A stretch of DNA of 64,000 nt from Planococcus soli (GCF_016881065.1 NZ_WXYN01000051.1:124001-188000), one strand, 5' to 3'; numbered from the stretch's first letter, positions 44,307 to 53,787 are shown. The notes: generated from the sequence alone by a model not told the origin. Numbers and translations are program-made.

Positions 44307-45998
44307 ATGCGGAAAATTAAAATCGGCTTTATTTCTCCTTATGAAGCCATGGTTCCAATGGTAGAAGAGTTAGGAGAGAAACAAGAAAATTTGCAGGTTG
44401 CCACAAAGGTCGGTAACTTAGAAGAAGGCGTGAAGTACGCAAAAGAAATGGAGCGTTCAGGATATGATTTGATCATTAGCCGAGGGGGAACAGCCGGGCT
44501 GATTCGAAACGCCATTTCTCTTCCGGTAATCGATGTACATATGTCAGGATATGATTTGTTAAGAACGATTATGTTGACTATGGGCCATTCAAAAGAAAAG
44601 AAAGCCCTGGTTGGCTTTACCAATATAACGCTAGGAGCCGCCTCAATAATCAATCTATTGGAGATTGACATGACCGTTGTCACCATACAGGACGCCAATG
44701 AAGTCGATGTGGTTTTAAAGTCACTTAAAGAAGAAAAACACACAATTGTCTTAGGAGACGTGGTAACTGTTGCTGCTGCCCAAAGACTGGGAATGAGCGG
44801 TTTTCTTATTCAATCGGGCCGGGAATCTATTATGGAAGCATTTGAAGAAGCGCGCAGGCAATTTGTCTATCAGCAAAAAAGCCAGCGGTTGGTTAATGTA
44901 ATGCGCTATTTTTTGGGAGCCAGAAAAATGGACATGTTAATTGCAACGGCGCAAGGAGATGTTATTTTTGAAAATTGGTCTAAATTTCCAGGAAGTCCTA
45001 TTTCGCAGAACGAATGGATTGAGCTCGTCAATCAAGCTTTCCAAACCGGTAATTCCATCTTTCGCACGGTAGATACTTTTCAAATTAGAGTTGATCTATT
45101 CCAGGAACAGGAAGAAAAAGTAGCGATGATTCTTTTCGAAGACCTCTTAACTGCTTATCCTAATATCACAATCGAGCAAATTGATCAATTGCCTTATATC
45201 GTAACTGAAAGTGCAGCTATGAAACGGATTAAAAATTTAGTAGAAAAACCGTTGATGGCTAAAGAAAATATTGTTTTAATCGGTAAAGCAGGCGTCGGCA
45301 AAAAAGAACTCGCCCGCTATATCCATGCTGTTCATGGAAAAAATGGATTTTTTGTTTCTGTGGATCTTGATAAACTGGATCAGGTTGAAGAAAGTTTTGC
45401 TAATTCGAAAATCGATACTGTATTTATTCATCTTAGCCAAGTTCCTGAGCTGAAAAAAGTGAACGAACTTCAGCATATTTTGGCGATTGCGGAACAAAAA
45501 AATGTACAAATAATCTTTTCACAGCAGGAAGTATTTGAGGAGCTAAAGAGTAATTTGGGGATGGATGAAGCGGTTATCATACACTTGCCGAGTCTCCAGG
45601 AGCGAACAGAAGATATTGAAACATTAGTGCAGCAGTTCCTCATGGAATTTCACCAGGAATTAGGAACACAACCAATTAAAGTGAGGAAAAATGCGATTGA
45701 ATACTTGAAGAACATGCAGTGGCCAGGTAATACAAACGATTTAAAGGCATATATAAAAAAACTGGCATTGGCCGAAAGTGGCTATGTCATTGAAGAAAAC
45801 CTGCTTCGTGATCTGCCTTTTGTTTCCGACGTGAAACCTGAACAAACCACCGTGGTATTAGAAAAAAATGAAACATTAAAGGAAATTGAACAAAAAATCA
45901 TTGAAAAAGTTCTTAAGGAAGAAAACTTTAATCAAACAAAGGCGGCTCAGCGTTTAGGAATGAACCGGGCTACTCTATGGCGCAAACTCAAAAAATGA
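44307..45998 (+). CDS. PrpR-type regulator with reduced AAA domain, regulator of the acid-sugar operon
   Basis: 563 residues from ATG 44307, after agagggg. Residues 1-190 form a PrpR_N sensor domain (IGFISPYEAMVPMVEEL, ISRGGTAGLIR, PVIDVHMSGYDLLR). Residues 305-480 resemble the AAA domain of sigma-54 activators, with Walker A GKAGVGKK (326-333), but the stretch that normally carries ELFGHEKGAFTGA is missing. The Fis-type helix-turn-helix is at the end (FNQTKAAQRLGMNRATLWRKLKK). It therefore probably does not work with sigma-54. It lies just upstream of, and in the same direction as, the permease/kinase/dehydrogenase genes and is their likely regulator. Confidence 0.85.
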   Translation: MRKIKIGFISPYEAMVPMVEELGEKQENLQVATKVGNLEEGVKYAKEMERSGYDLIISRGGTAGLIRNAISLPVIDVHMSGYDLLRTIMLTMGHSKEKKALVGFTNITLGAASIINLLEIDMTVVTIQDANEVDVVLKSLKEEKHTIVLGDVVTVAAAQRLGMSGFLIQSGRESIMEAFEEARRQFVYQQKSQRLVNVMRYFLGARKMDMLIATAQGDVIFENWSKFPGSPISQNEWIELVNQAFQTGNSIFRTVDTFQIRVDLFQEQEEKVAMILFEDLLTAYPNITIEQIDQLPYIVTESAAMKRIKNLVEKPLMAKENIVLIGKAGVGKKELARYIHAVHGKNGFFVSVDLDKLDQVEESFANSKIDTVFIHLSQVPELKKVNELQHILAIAEQKNVQIIFSQQEVFEELKSNLGMDEAVIIHLPSLQERTEDIETLVQQFLMEFHQELGTQPIKVRKNAIEYLKNMQWPGNTNDLKAYIKKLALAESGYVIEENLLRDLPFVSDVKPEQTTVVLEKNETLKEIEQKIIEKVLKEENFNQTKAAQRLGMNRATLWRKLKK

Positions 45999-46012
45999 GC
46001 TTGCGTTTTTTT
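45981..46012 (+). terminator. Terminator of the regulator gene
   Basis: Stem cgcaa(a)ctc / gag(c)ttgcg overlapping the last codons, followed by TTTTTTT. It separates the regulator from the catabolic operon. Confidence 0.7.
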
Positions 46013-46021
46013 ATGATTAAA

Positions 46022-46091
46022 AGTGTTGCATTTTTATACTATTTATCAGATTTATGTGTTTATACAGATAAAAGTGTTGCTTTATTATACT
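46022..46091 (+). promoter_or_regulatory. Two operator-like direct repeats before the acid-sugar operon
   Basis: AGTGTTGCATTTTTATACT (46022-46040) and AGTGTTGCTTTATTATACT (46073-46091) are 19-bp copies with three differences. They start 51 bp apart, close to five helical turns. Each ends in TATACT, a possible -10 box without a good -35 box. The outer bases AGT and ACT are inverted. Candidate binding sites for the PrpR-type regulator. Confidence 0.6.
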
Positions 46092-46109
46092 TAAATTTTT
46101 ATAGTGTTA

Positions 46110-46124
46110 ATGAAAGCGTTATCT
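46110..46124 (+). promoter_or_regulatory. cre site (CcpA operator)
   Basis: ATGAAAGCGTTATCT matches the consensus WTGNAARCGNWWNCA at all fixed positions but the last. It lies 43 bases before the permease start and downstream of the promoter-like repeats, where CcpA binding would give glucose repression. Confidence 0.65.
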
Positions 46125-46166
46125 TAAAGTAGAGTGAAAAATAAAAAAACGAAAAGAGGTAAAGAA

Positions 46167-47168
46167 ATGAAAATTAAAGCAACGATGGAACGAATTCCAG
46201 GCGGAATGATGGTAGTACCGTTATTATTGGCAGCAACAATTAATACGATAGCCCCTGATTTACTGAGAATAGGCGGCTTTACACAAGCTTTATTTGTTGA
46301 TAGTGCAAACGCTTTAATCGCGCTGTTTCTGTTATGTACCGGTGCTCAGATCAACGTGAAGACTTTCGGCGTTTCTTTGGCAAAAGGCGGAACATTGCTT
46401 GCGACTAAATGGATTGTCGGAGCATTGTTTGGTCTTTTAGCTTATATGTTTGCCGGAGATAATGGATTGTGGCTAGGAATCGCTCCGATTGCTGTAATAG
46501 CAGCTATGACAAACAGCAATGGCGGTTTGTTTGTTGCATTAGTAGGACAATACGGGAACAAAGAAGATCGCGCAGCTTATTCTCTGCTGGCGCTAAATGA
46601 CGGCCCGTTTTTAACTATGGTGGCATTGACGATTTTTGGAGCGATGGGATTTGTTGAAGGTCTGTTTTCGCCAGTTTCCTTTATTGCTGTTCTGTTGCCT
46701 ATTTTGATTGGTATGATCTTAGGTAACCTGGATGAGGATATGCGCACTTTCTTAGATAAAGGGAGCTCTATGCTGATTCCGTTCTTTGCTTTTGCTTTAG
46801 GAATGGGAATTGACTTTAATGCTATTATTACTGGTGGACTAGGTGGAATTGTGCTTGGCCTAATGACTGTTTTCTTAACGGGGACAGCTGGTTACTTAGT
46901 CTTTAAAGCGCTAAAATGGAATCCGATTGTAGGAGCTGCTGAAGGCTCTACTGCTGGAAATGCAGTGGCGACACCTGCAGCTATTGCGGCGGCTAGTGCC
47001 GGATTCTCTTCGGTAGTGGATATAGCGACAGTCCAAGTTGCAGCTTCGACTGTAACAACGGCTATATTGTTGCCGCTTTATATCGCATTTTTAGTGAGAC
47101 GTATTGAAAAGAAAGGCTTTGTATTTACTGGTGGGGAAATAGTAAGAAAAGAAGCTTTAAAGGAGTGA
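46167..47168 (+). CDS. kdgT: 2-keto-3-deoxygluconate permease family transporter
   Basis: 333 residues from ATG 46167 with aaaagaggt upstream. About ten hydrophobic helices and KdgT family blocks are visible: IPGGMMVVPLLLAATINT near 10-27, LFLLCTGAQINVKTFG, AAMTNSNGGLFVALVGQYG near 112-130 and AEGSTAGNAVATPAAIAAA near 265. The family moves 2-keto-3-deoxygluconate and, judging by context, other acid sugars by proton symport. Here the neighbours point to a four-carbon acid sugar such as threonate or erythronate. The kinase gene follows after 6 bases. Confidence 0.88.
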   Translation: MKIKATMERIPGGMMVVPLLLAATINTIAPDLLRIGGFTQALFVDSANALIALFLLCTGAQINVKTFGVSLAKGGTLLATKWIVGALFGLLAYMFAGDNGLWLGIAPIAVIAAMTNSNGGLFVALVGQYGNKEDRAAYSLLALNDGPFLTMVALTIFGAMGFVEGLFSPVSFIAVLLPILIGMILGNLDEDMRTFLDKGSSMLIPFFAFALGMGIDFNAIITGGLGGIVLGLMTVFLTGTAGYLVFKALKWNPIVGAAEGSTAGNAVATPAAIAAASAGFSSVVDIATVQVAASTVTTAILLPLYIAFLVRRIEKKGFVFTGGEIVRKEALKE

Positions 47169-47174
47169 CAAATT

Positions 47175-48464
47175 GTGGCGACTCAAATCGGCATCATTGC
47201 AGATGATTTTACAGGAGCCAATGACTCCGGTGTTAGACTGGCACAAAAAGGGTTAAGAGCTCGCGTGATTTTGGCTGGAAGGGAAGATGAAAATACGGAT
47301 CCGAATATAGACGTTTGGATTGTTGATACAGATAGTCGGGCTATGGAACCAATAGAGGCTTATAATATTGTATCTTCGGAAATCGAACGACTGAAAAAAA
47401 GAGGGGTTTCCTCATTTTATAAAAAAGTGGATTCGACACTTCGCGGCAGTGTAGCAGCAGAATTAAAAGCATTGCAGGATTGTGCTGGTGCAGAAATTAT
47501 TTTTATTGCACCAGCGTTCCCGACTCTTGGACGTACGGTAAGAGATGGAATTCTATATGTAAATGATATCCCTGTAGGTGAAACAGAATTTGGCAATGAT
47601 CCAAAGACCCCAGTGCTGCACAGCTATATTCCGGACTTACTGGCATCAGAAGATGTTTTTACCGCAGTATTAACTCACGAAATCTTGAGTGGGAAAAATC
47701 CAGAACAGTGGGTGCAGCAGCAAATAGACAGTGGTGTAAAGTGGATTATTTGCGATACGGTCGTTGAGGAAGACTTTATTCAGCTAGTATCTCTGGAAGA
47801 TAAACTGGATGTGAAAATAGGGTGGGCAGGTTCAGCAGGACTGATAAATTATTTGTATTCAGTCTCCGCTGAATCCCAAGAATTTGAACTACCGGCTCGC
47901 AGTACTGGCAAGGTTTTGTTGGTTTCAGGCAGTTTGTCAGGAAAAACAAAAGAACAACTGGATAATTTAGCGCAGAGACCTCAAACCTTGATGATTGAAA
48001 TTAACCCTGCAAGATTATTGGAAGATCCTGAAAGAGAAGGGGAAACAATCAAAGCGTTAAATCATTCTGCCGATTGGGACAGTGCGGTGATATACGTGGA
48101 ACCCTCTCAGACAAACCGGGACCAGGTAGCAGAATGGGGATTGCTGAAAGAATGGACTGCTAATCAGACAGGCAAAGGAATCTCACAGGGGCTGGGGAAA
48201 CTCGTGAATTTAGCATTGAAAAATGGCGGATTCGACGCACTTATTATGACGGGCGGCGATACTGCCAAAGACATTTGCAAGGAAATTGGCGTTGCGGATA
48301 TGGAACTCCGCTTTGAAATTGAAGCAGGGCTGCCGCTCGGGATGGTAAAATGGAATGGAAAAGAATTAATCGCAGTAACTAAAGCAGGAGGATTTGGAAA
48401 TCCTGCCTCATTGGTCAATGCTGTTGAATTTTTGAAAGGAGCGGGTTTAAATGAGCACACATAA
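47175..48464 (+). CDS. Four-carbon acid sugar kinase (DUF1537 family, DtnK/DenK-like)
   Basis: 429 residues from GTG 47175, after aaggagtga. The N-terminal domain has IADDFTGANDSG (residues 8-19) and YKKVDSTLRGSV near 81, the substrate-binding signatures of the family. The C-terminal nucleotide-binding domain has ALIMTGGDTAKDI near 352 and AGLPLGMV with TKAGGFG near 400. DUF1537 proteins phosphorylate four-carbon acid sugars, for example D-threonate or D-erythronate at O4. It overlaps the pdxA-type gene by 14 bases. Confidence 0.92.
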   Translation: MATQIGIIADDFTGANDSGVRLAQKGLRARVILAGREDENTDPNIDVWIVDTDSRAMEPIEAYNIVSSEIERLKKRGVSSFYKKVDSTLRGSVAAELKALQDCAGAEIIFIAPAFPTLGRTVRDGILYVNDIPVGETEFGNDPKTPVLHSYIPDLLASEDVFTAVLTHEILSGKNPEQWVQQQIDSGVKWIICDTVVEEDFIQLVSLEDKLDVKIGWAGSAGLINYLYSVSAESQEFELPARSTGKVLLVSGSLSGKTKEQLDNLAQRPQTLMIEINPARLLEDPEREGETIKALNHSADWDSAVIYVEPSQTNRDQVAEWGLLKEWTANQTGKGISQGLGKLVNLALKNGGFDALIMTGGDTAKDICKEIGVADMELRFEIEAGLPLGMVKWNGKELIAVTKAGGFGNPASLVNAVEFLKGAGLNEHT

Positions 48465-49449
48465 ACCGGTCATCGGAATTACTATGGGGGACGCTGCAGG
48501 CGTTGGACCAGAAATCATTTTAAAAAGCTTTGAGCATGACATCGTTCATGACACAAGCCGTTCGTTTGTCATAGGAGACGCAGCTATATTGGAGCGGGCG
48601 AAAAATTTTACTGGGAGCACTAAAACAATTAATCGCATAAAGCATCCATCTGAAGCCGGCTTTGACAAAGAAGCAATTGACTGTCTGGATTTAAATCTAT
48701 TGCCGGCTGATTTGAAGATTGGCGAAGTCTCAGCTGCTGCTGGAGATGCGGCATTTCAATATTTGTCAAAAGCAATTTCTTTAGCAAACAATGGTGACAT
48801 TGATGCTATCTGTACAGCACCACTAAATAAAGAAGCTTTGCAAAAAGGTGGGCACATGTATCCGGGCCATACAGAAATATTAGCAGACTTGACTGGCACA
48901 AAAGATTACTCCATGATGCTTTCTGCACCAAACTTGAAAGTTATCCATGTAACTACGCATGTAGGAATCATTGATGCAATCCGGATGATTAATCCAGAGC
49001 GCGTTTTGTATGTTATTCAATTGGCTCACGATACCTTAACAAAAGCAGGAATTCAAAATCCGAAAATTGCGGTTTGTGGCATTAATCCGCATGCTGGAGA
49101 AAATGGTTTATTCGGAAACGGCGAAGAAGAAGAGAAAATTATTCCAGCTGTGGAACAAGCAATTGCACTAGGGATAGACGTGCAAGGGCCATTACCTGCA
49201 GATACCTTGTTTTTCCGAACAGTCCGTGGGGATTTTGATATAGTCGTTGCTATGTACCATGATCAAGGGCATGCGCCAGTTAAAGTTCTTGGTTTGGAAG
49301 CGGGGGTCAACATCACCGTAGGGCTTCCGATTATCCGTACCAGCGTAGATCACGGGACGGCTTTTGATATTGCAGGGACTGGAATTGCTGATGAACAAAG
49401 TTTAGTTGAAGCATTGCGGCAAGCCGTAGAATTGGCTCCCAAAAAATAA
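48451..49449 (+). CDS. PdxA-family dehydrogenase, probably 4-phospho-D-threonate/erythronate dehydrogenase
   Basis: 332 residues from ATG 48451, with gaaaggagcggg upstream inside the kinase gene. PdxA motifs: ITMGDAAGVGPE (residues 9-20), APLNKEAL, YPGHTEIL near 140, and YHDQGHAPVK near 268 with metal-binding His. Vitamin B6 PdxA uses 4-phosphohydroxythreonine. When paired with a DUF1537 kinase, the PdxA2 type oxidises the phosphorylated acid sugar and decarboxylates it to dihydroxyacetone phosphate. Context here clearly favours the catabolic role. A terminator follows. Confidence 0.9.
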   Translation: MSTHKPVIGITMGDAAGVGPEIILKSFEHDIVHDTSRSFVIGDAAILERAKNFTGSTKTINRIKHPSEAGFDKEAIDCLDLNLLPADLKIGEVSAAAGDAAFQYLSKAISLANNGDIDAICTAPLNKEALQKGGHMYPGHTEILADLTGTKDYSMMLSAPNLKVIHVTTHVGIIDAIRMINPERVLYVIQLAHDTLTKAGIQNPKIAVCGINPHAGENGLFGNGEEEEKIIPAVEQAIALGIDVQGPLPADTLFFRTVRGDFDIVVAMYHDQGHAPVKVLGLEAGVNITVGLPIIRTSVDHGTAFDIAGTGIADEQSLVEALRQAVELAPKK

Positions 49450-49456
49450 ACATAAA

Positions 49457-49495
49457 AACCATCCACGGTTAATATTTGCCGTGGGTGGTTTTTTG
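49457..49495 (+). terminator. Terminator of the acid-sugar operon
   Basis: Stem accatccacgg / ccgtgggtggt (one G-T pair) with loop ttaatatttg, followed by six T residues. Confidence 0.85.
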
Positions 49496-49779
49496 TGTCG
49501 ATGTGTTTTTTTCTGTTAACTAAAGTATATATGGAAAAATTAGTAGGCATTAAGTTATATTTGAATTTTCAGAAATAAAATAAGTTTTCTTTTTCTGTGA
49601 AAAATGTTATGATTTTATTAAATCATAAAACCTATTAAATATACATAAAATGGTTAATTTGATAATCATATATACCTTTAGTCTTTGGTGACTGACGGGA
49701 TATTTGCTTCAAAGCATTGATAGTAAAGTTAGAGACTCAACTTGAAATAACTGATTAATTGAATAATTGGGGTGAGGAA
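49496..49779. other. AT-rich region before the hybrid kinase gene
   Basis: No gene seen. The DNA is AT-rich with several TATAAT-like strings but no box pair that stands out. The ribosome binding site ggggtgagga ends the region. Confidence 0.35.
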
Positions 49780-52700
49780 ATGAAAGAATCCTATAGTAGT
49801 GGAATTTCTATTGTCATTGGAATTTGTTTTGCTTTGTGGATTTCTTTCTTTTTTCTTAGCATCGAAAAAATATCTGCGAATACAGCCGAAGCCGATGCTG
49901 CCATTTTAAATTCTGATACCGGGGAAATGCCGCTTGCAGCTCACTTGGAGATCTTAATAGATACCAAGGGCATACTTGGAATAAGTGAATTGCTGCAGCC
50001 TCCGCACAACTGGAAGTTTGTTTTAAATGAACAAGAGGTTCCAAACGGCGGGATTACATCGGACGTCTATTGGCTGCGTTTTACTGTCTCGGACCTATCG
50101 TATGATCAGCAATGGCTCCTGGAACTGGCCAACCCCTCCATTGATAAAGCGACTCTTTATACACCGGAACCTTCAGGAGAATTTTCCGCTGCTGCACAGG
50201 GGGAAGGCATAGCAGATTCTGGAAGTGCTTTTCGCCATCACAATATTGTGTTTGAGCTGATTCCGCAGAAAGAGAAGGAAACTACATTTTTCTTGAAAGT
50301 CGAGTCTCAGGGGTTCATGCATCTCCCTCTGACAATTTGGGAACATGAAGCATTCGAAGCGCAGTCACGGCAGACAAGTGCAATCATCGGGTTATTGACA
50401 GGAGTGAGTTTTTTATTTCTAGGCTATTGCATCAAATGGTTTTTCGATTACCGCCAAAAAAACTTCCTGCATCTTTTTATATTGGCATTAACAACACTGG
50501 CTGTTTTTTCGGTTGGAACCGGATTAAGCTGGTCCGCGATATGGCCGGAACTTGGATGGGGGAATAGAAAAATTTCAGGAGTGTCCATAGGGATTGCCAG
50601 TCTTTCGATTCTATTTATTACCAAAGGTTTATTTAAAGAAGCTATGCTACTGGGATGGTTTTCTAAAGCTATTAAAATTATGGCTTTTTTCATGTTGTTT
50701 TCAATTGTTTTTTCTTACTTCTCAGATCAGGTAGCCAACTTGTTTCTGTTTTTTGCGATGTTGCTATCGATTGCCTTATCTTCGAGCGTGTCTTTGCATG
50801 CCGGCAAAAAAGGCCATGCTTATGCTATGCCTTACACATTCTCATTATTCTTAGCAATGGCTGCAATCTTCGTTTTATTTCTCACTGCAGCTGCGGTTTT
50901 GCCCTATGAAGAGAATGTCCAATATGGGCTTTATTTCGCAAGTGGAATCAGTCTTCTGCTAACAGCGAAAGCACTGCTGGCAAAAGAAAAGCTGAATGCC
51001 CAAAAGAACGAGCAATTGGAACGGCAAGCAAAAAATCGCCAGCTGGTGGAAATCGAAGCCTTAAAAAACGCAAACAGGCGGAAAGATGAACTCTTGGCGT
51101 TTACTTCAAATGGTTTGCGAACGCCTCTATACGGAATGATCGGCATCGCAGAATCACTGCAGGAATCGGCATCTGGAAAAATGTCTCCTTTAATGGCGAA
51201 ACAATTAACAGACCTTGTGGCCAGCGGCAAGAATATGGCGCATTTAGTCAACGAGCTTCTCGACTTTTCAAAAATTAGACAGTCTCCTTTACAGGTTCAT
51301 GCTGAAGCGGTAGCGATTGATGAATTGTGCAATGGGGTTTTATCGATGTGCCGGCCGCTTTTGCAGACAAAATCAGTAAAGCTCTATCATACAGTTCCAG
51401 ACTCATTGCCAAAAGTGCTCGCTGATCCTGACCGGGTTAAACAGATTTTATACAATCTGGTCGATAACTCCATTCAGCATACGCGTGAAGGAGAGATTAT
51501 TGTATCGGCACAAGTTATAGGAAATCTGCTGGAAATTTCGGTGAAGGATACCGGAATCGGCATACAGGAGAAGCGCATCCCATCGCTGTTTGAATGGGAC
51601 ATGCCATTGGAGAATTCTCCGGACAATCAGGGTATAGGGTTGCGGATCACCAAAAATTTAGTTGAACTCCAAGGCGGTTCTTTGAAGGTTGAATCACAGG
51701 CAGGCAGCGGTTCCATTTTCAGTTTTACTTTGCCAATTCAAAAGGACGAAGAAACTGCCCAATTTTTGAGTAGCTTTGAGTCTGAGATTAAAGAATTGAC
51801 GGCACCCCAGTTAGCGGATTCCATATTAAAACAGCGGCCGATAAAGAAAAGTCTGCATGTTCTTGTGATTGAATCAGAAGAAATCAACCGCCTGGTTTTA
51901 TTGCGCCAATTGATGTCAGCAGGCTATCAAGCGTACGGAGCAGCAGATGGGAAAGCGGCGATGGAACTGCTGTCGCATAAGCCGGTAGAGCTGGTAGTGA
52001 TGGATGGCTATCTGACTGACATGTCGGGCGATGAGTTATGCCGTCGCATCCGGCTGGACTTTACGCTGACGGAATTGCCGATTCTCATGCTGTCGAATGT
52101 GGATAGCCTTCGAGAAAAAAAGGATGCTTTTTCAGCGGGAGCCAATGACTTTTTGCTGAAGCCCTGTGACAAAGAAGAGTTTCTTATGCGGATTGAGACC
52201 TTGGCAAACATGCGCAGCCTGACGCAGGAAATCACCAATCTGAACTATTTTCTTGAACGCAATGTCAAAGAACGGACCCTGGCACTCGAAATTACCAATA
52301 TGAACCTGTTGACAGTAAATGATGAAATTCAGGAAATCGAAAAGTCCCGCAATGATATGCTGTCTGCAATTTCGCATGAACTGGGGACACCCATTACATT
52401 GATCCACAGCTATATACAGGCGGTTAAAGAAAGTTTGATCGAGGAAAATAATCCAAAGTATTTGGACATGATTCATAAAAAGCTGCTGCTACTTGAGCGG
52501 CTCACTGAGGATCTTGTAGAGTTGACTAAATACAAGTCAGGGAGTATGACCTTGCGTTTTGAGGAAAATGAGTTGCAAGGATGGCTGATGCGGCTAGTGG
52601 ATTCGATGGCTTCTGACGTCAAGCAGAGCGGACGTGTTTTCGAATTCCTAGGAATAAAAGATCCGGATGATATGACTCAGTCATTCCTGGCTGTCGATTT

Positions 52701-53073
52701 GCATCGCCTCGATCAGGTTATCTCCAATATCCTATGGAATGCCGTTAAGCATACTTCTTCGGAAGAAGGCAAGATTACGCTATCTGCTGAAATGATTGCC
52801 AATAATAACAAAGATGCGTGGCTTAGCGAAGAAGTGGATGGAGAAATAGTTCTTCGGATTGCAGACAACGGCTGCGGCATCAAGAAAGAAGCATTGCCTC
52901 ATATTTTTGAACGCTTTTACAAGATTGACAGTTCTGCTGGCTATAAAGGCAGCGGACTTGGATTGGCAATTGCCAAAGAGATTGTTTTAGCGCATAAAGG
53001 ACAGATTTGGGCCGATAGCACAGAGGGAAAGGGCAGCGTCTTTATCATCGTATTGCCGCTGGCTCTCCGTTAA
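49780..53073 (+). CDS. Hybrid sensor kinase: 7TMR-DISM sensor, two kinase modules and an internal receiver
   Basis: 1097 residues from ATG 49780 (ggggtgagga upstream). Order: first membrane helix (10-30); extracellular DISM-type beta domain (about 50-190); seven helices (about 205-400); coiled coil; first HisKA/HATPase (435-660); receiver (690-805); coiled coil (810-855); second HisKA/HATPase (856-1095). In the first H-box SHELRTP is changed to SNGLRTP, so residue 444 is Asn and cannot be phosphorylated, although its ATPase part keeps the N box and GIGL. The second box SHELGTP keeps His866. The receiver keeps Asp742 and the LKP Lys, but its acidic pair is now ESEE. The response regulator gene is 18 bases downstream. 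Confidence 0.9.
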   Translation: MKESYSSGISIVIGICFALWISFFFLSIEKISANTAEADAAILNSDTGEMPLAAHLEILIDTKGILGISELLQPPHNWKFVLNEQEVPNGGITSDVYWLRFTVSDLSYDQQWLLELANPSIDKATLYTPEPSGEFSAAAQGEGIADSGSAFRHHNIVFELIPQKEKETTFFLKVESQGFMHLPLTIWEHEAFEAQSRQTSAIIGLLTGVSFLFLGYCIKWFFDYRQKNFLHLFILALTTLAVFSVGTGLSWSAIWPELGWGNRKISGVSIGIASLSILFITKGLFKEAMLLGWFSKAIKIMAFFMLFSIVFSYFSDQVANLFLFFAMLLSIALSSSVSLHAGKKGHAYAMPYTFSLFLAMAAIFVLFLTAAAVLPYEENVQYGLYFASGISLLLTAKALLAKEKLNAQKNEQLERQAKNRQLVEIEALKNANRRKDELLAFTSNGLRTPLYGMIGIAESLQESASGKMSPLMAKQLTDLVASGKNMAHLVNELLDFSKIRQSPLQVHAEAVAIDELCNGVLSMCRPLLQTKSVKLYHTVPDSLPKVLADPDRVKQILYNLVDNSIQHTREGEIIVSAQVIGNLLEISVKDTGIGIQEKRIPSLFEWDMPLENSPDNQGIGLRITKNLVELQGGSLKVESQAGSGSIFSFTLPIQKDEETAQFLSSFESEIKELTAPQLADSILKQRPIKKSLHVLVIESEEINRLVLLRQLMSAGYQAYGAADGKAAMELLSHKPVELVVMDGYLTDMSGDELCRRIRLDFTLTELPILMLSNVDSLREKKDAFSAGANDFLLKPCDKEEFLMRIETLANMRSLTQEITNLNYFLERNVKERTLALEITNMNLLTVNDEIQEIEKSRNDMLSAISHELGTPITLIHSYIQAVKESLIEENNPKYLDMIHKKLLLLERLTEDLVELTKYKSGSMTLRFEENELQGWLMRLVDSMASDVKQSGRVFEFLGIKDPDDMTQSFLAVDLHRLDQVISNILWNAVKHTSSEEGKITLSAEMIANNNKDAWLSEEVDGEIVLRIADNGCGIKKEALPHIFERFYKIDSSAGYKGSGLGLAIAKEIVLAHKGQIWADSTEGKGSVFIIVLPLALR

Positions 53074-53091
53074 GGGATAGGAGGAAGAGAA

Positions 53092-53787
53092 ATGAATGCT
53101 GCTACTGTATTAATCGTAGAAGATGACGAAGGAATCCGTGAATTGATGCGGTTGTTCCTGCTGAAAAAAGGCTATGGTGTTCTTCAGGCGGAAGACGGCC
53201 TTCAAGCACTGGCACTGCTGGATAAGGAAAAGCCGGATGTTATTTTGTTGGATGTCGAAATGCCAGGTATGAATGGACTGGAAGTGTGCGAAAAAATTCG
53301 TCTGAAGACAACTTTGCCGATTCTGTTCGTCAGTTACCGAAAAGAGCTGGTCTATAAAATTCAGGGTCTCGAAGCGGGTGGGGATGATTACATCACCAAG
53401 CCGTTTGATTTCAATGAACTCGAGGCACGCATTCGCGCAATTCTTCGAAGAAATGGCTGGAAGAGCGGCGAGGAGGACCAGCTCAATATCCTGAAATATG
53501 ATGATCTTCATATTCATGTGGATGCCTGTGAGCTGTATGTTGCAGGAATTCCGGTAAAACTTTATCATAAGGAATTTCAATTGCTGTTGCTGCTGGCACA
53601 GACGCCCAATCGAGTTTGGACAGCAGAACAATTATACGATCAAGTATGGGGCTACTATTCCGAGGGAGATGTTGGGACAGTTAAGGTGCACATCAGCAAT
53701 TTGCGGAGAAAAATCGAAAAGGATCCTGCCAATCCACAATTTATCCAGACGGTGCGGGGCTTTGGTTATAAATTCATTTTAGAGTGA
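53092..53787 (+). CDS. OmpR/PhoP-type response regulator
   Basis: 231 residues from ATG 53092, after aggagga. Receiver domain residues 1-120 with acidic EDDEG, phosphoacceptor Asp54 (VILLDVEMPGMNG) and the Lys of ITKPFD; the switch Thr is Ser (LFVSYR). The winged-helix DNA-binding domain covers 130-230 (LYHKEFQLLLLLAQTPNRVWTAEQLYDQVWG, VKVHISNLRRKIE, VRGFGYKF). It is co-transcribed with the hybrid kinase. OmpR-type regulators bind direct repeats with 10-11 bp phase; such repeats precede the next operon. Confidence 0.95.
   Translation: MNAATVLIVEDDEGIRELMRLFLLKKGYGVLQAEDGLQALALLDKEKPDVILLDVEMPGMNGLEVCEKIRLKTTLPILFVSYRKELVYKIQGLEAGGDDYITKPFDFNELEARIRAILRRNGWKSGEEDQLNILKYDDLHIHVDACELYVAGIPVKLYHKEFQLLLLLAQTPNRVWTAEQLYDQVWGYYSEGDVGTVKVHISNLRRKIEKDPANPQFIQTVRGFGYKFILE

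Noticed and set aside
46022-46091. Sigma-54 promoter at the TTGC motifs before the permease gene
   Set aside because: The GG of the -24 element is missing at both positions and the regulator lacks the GAFTGA loop.
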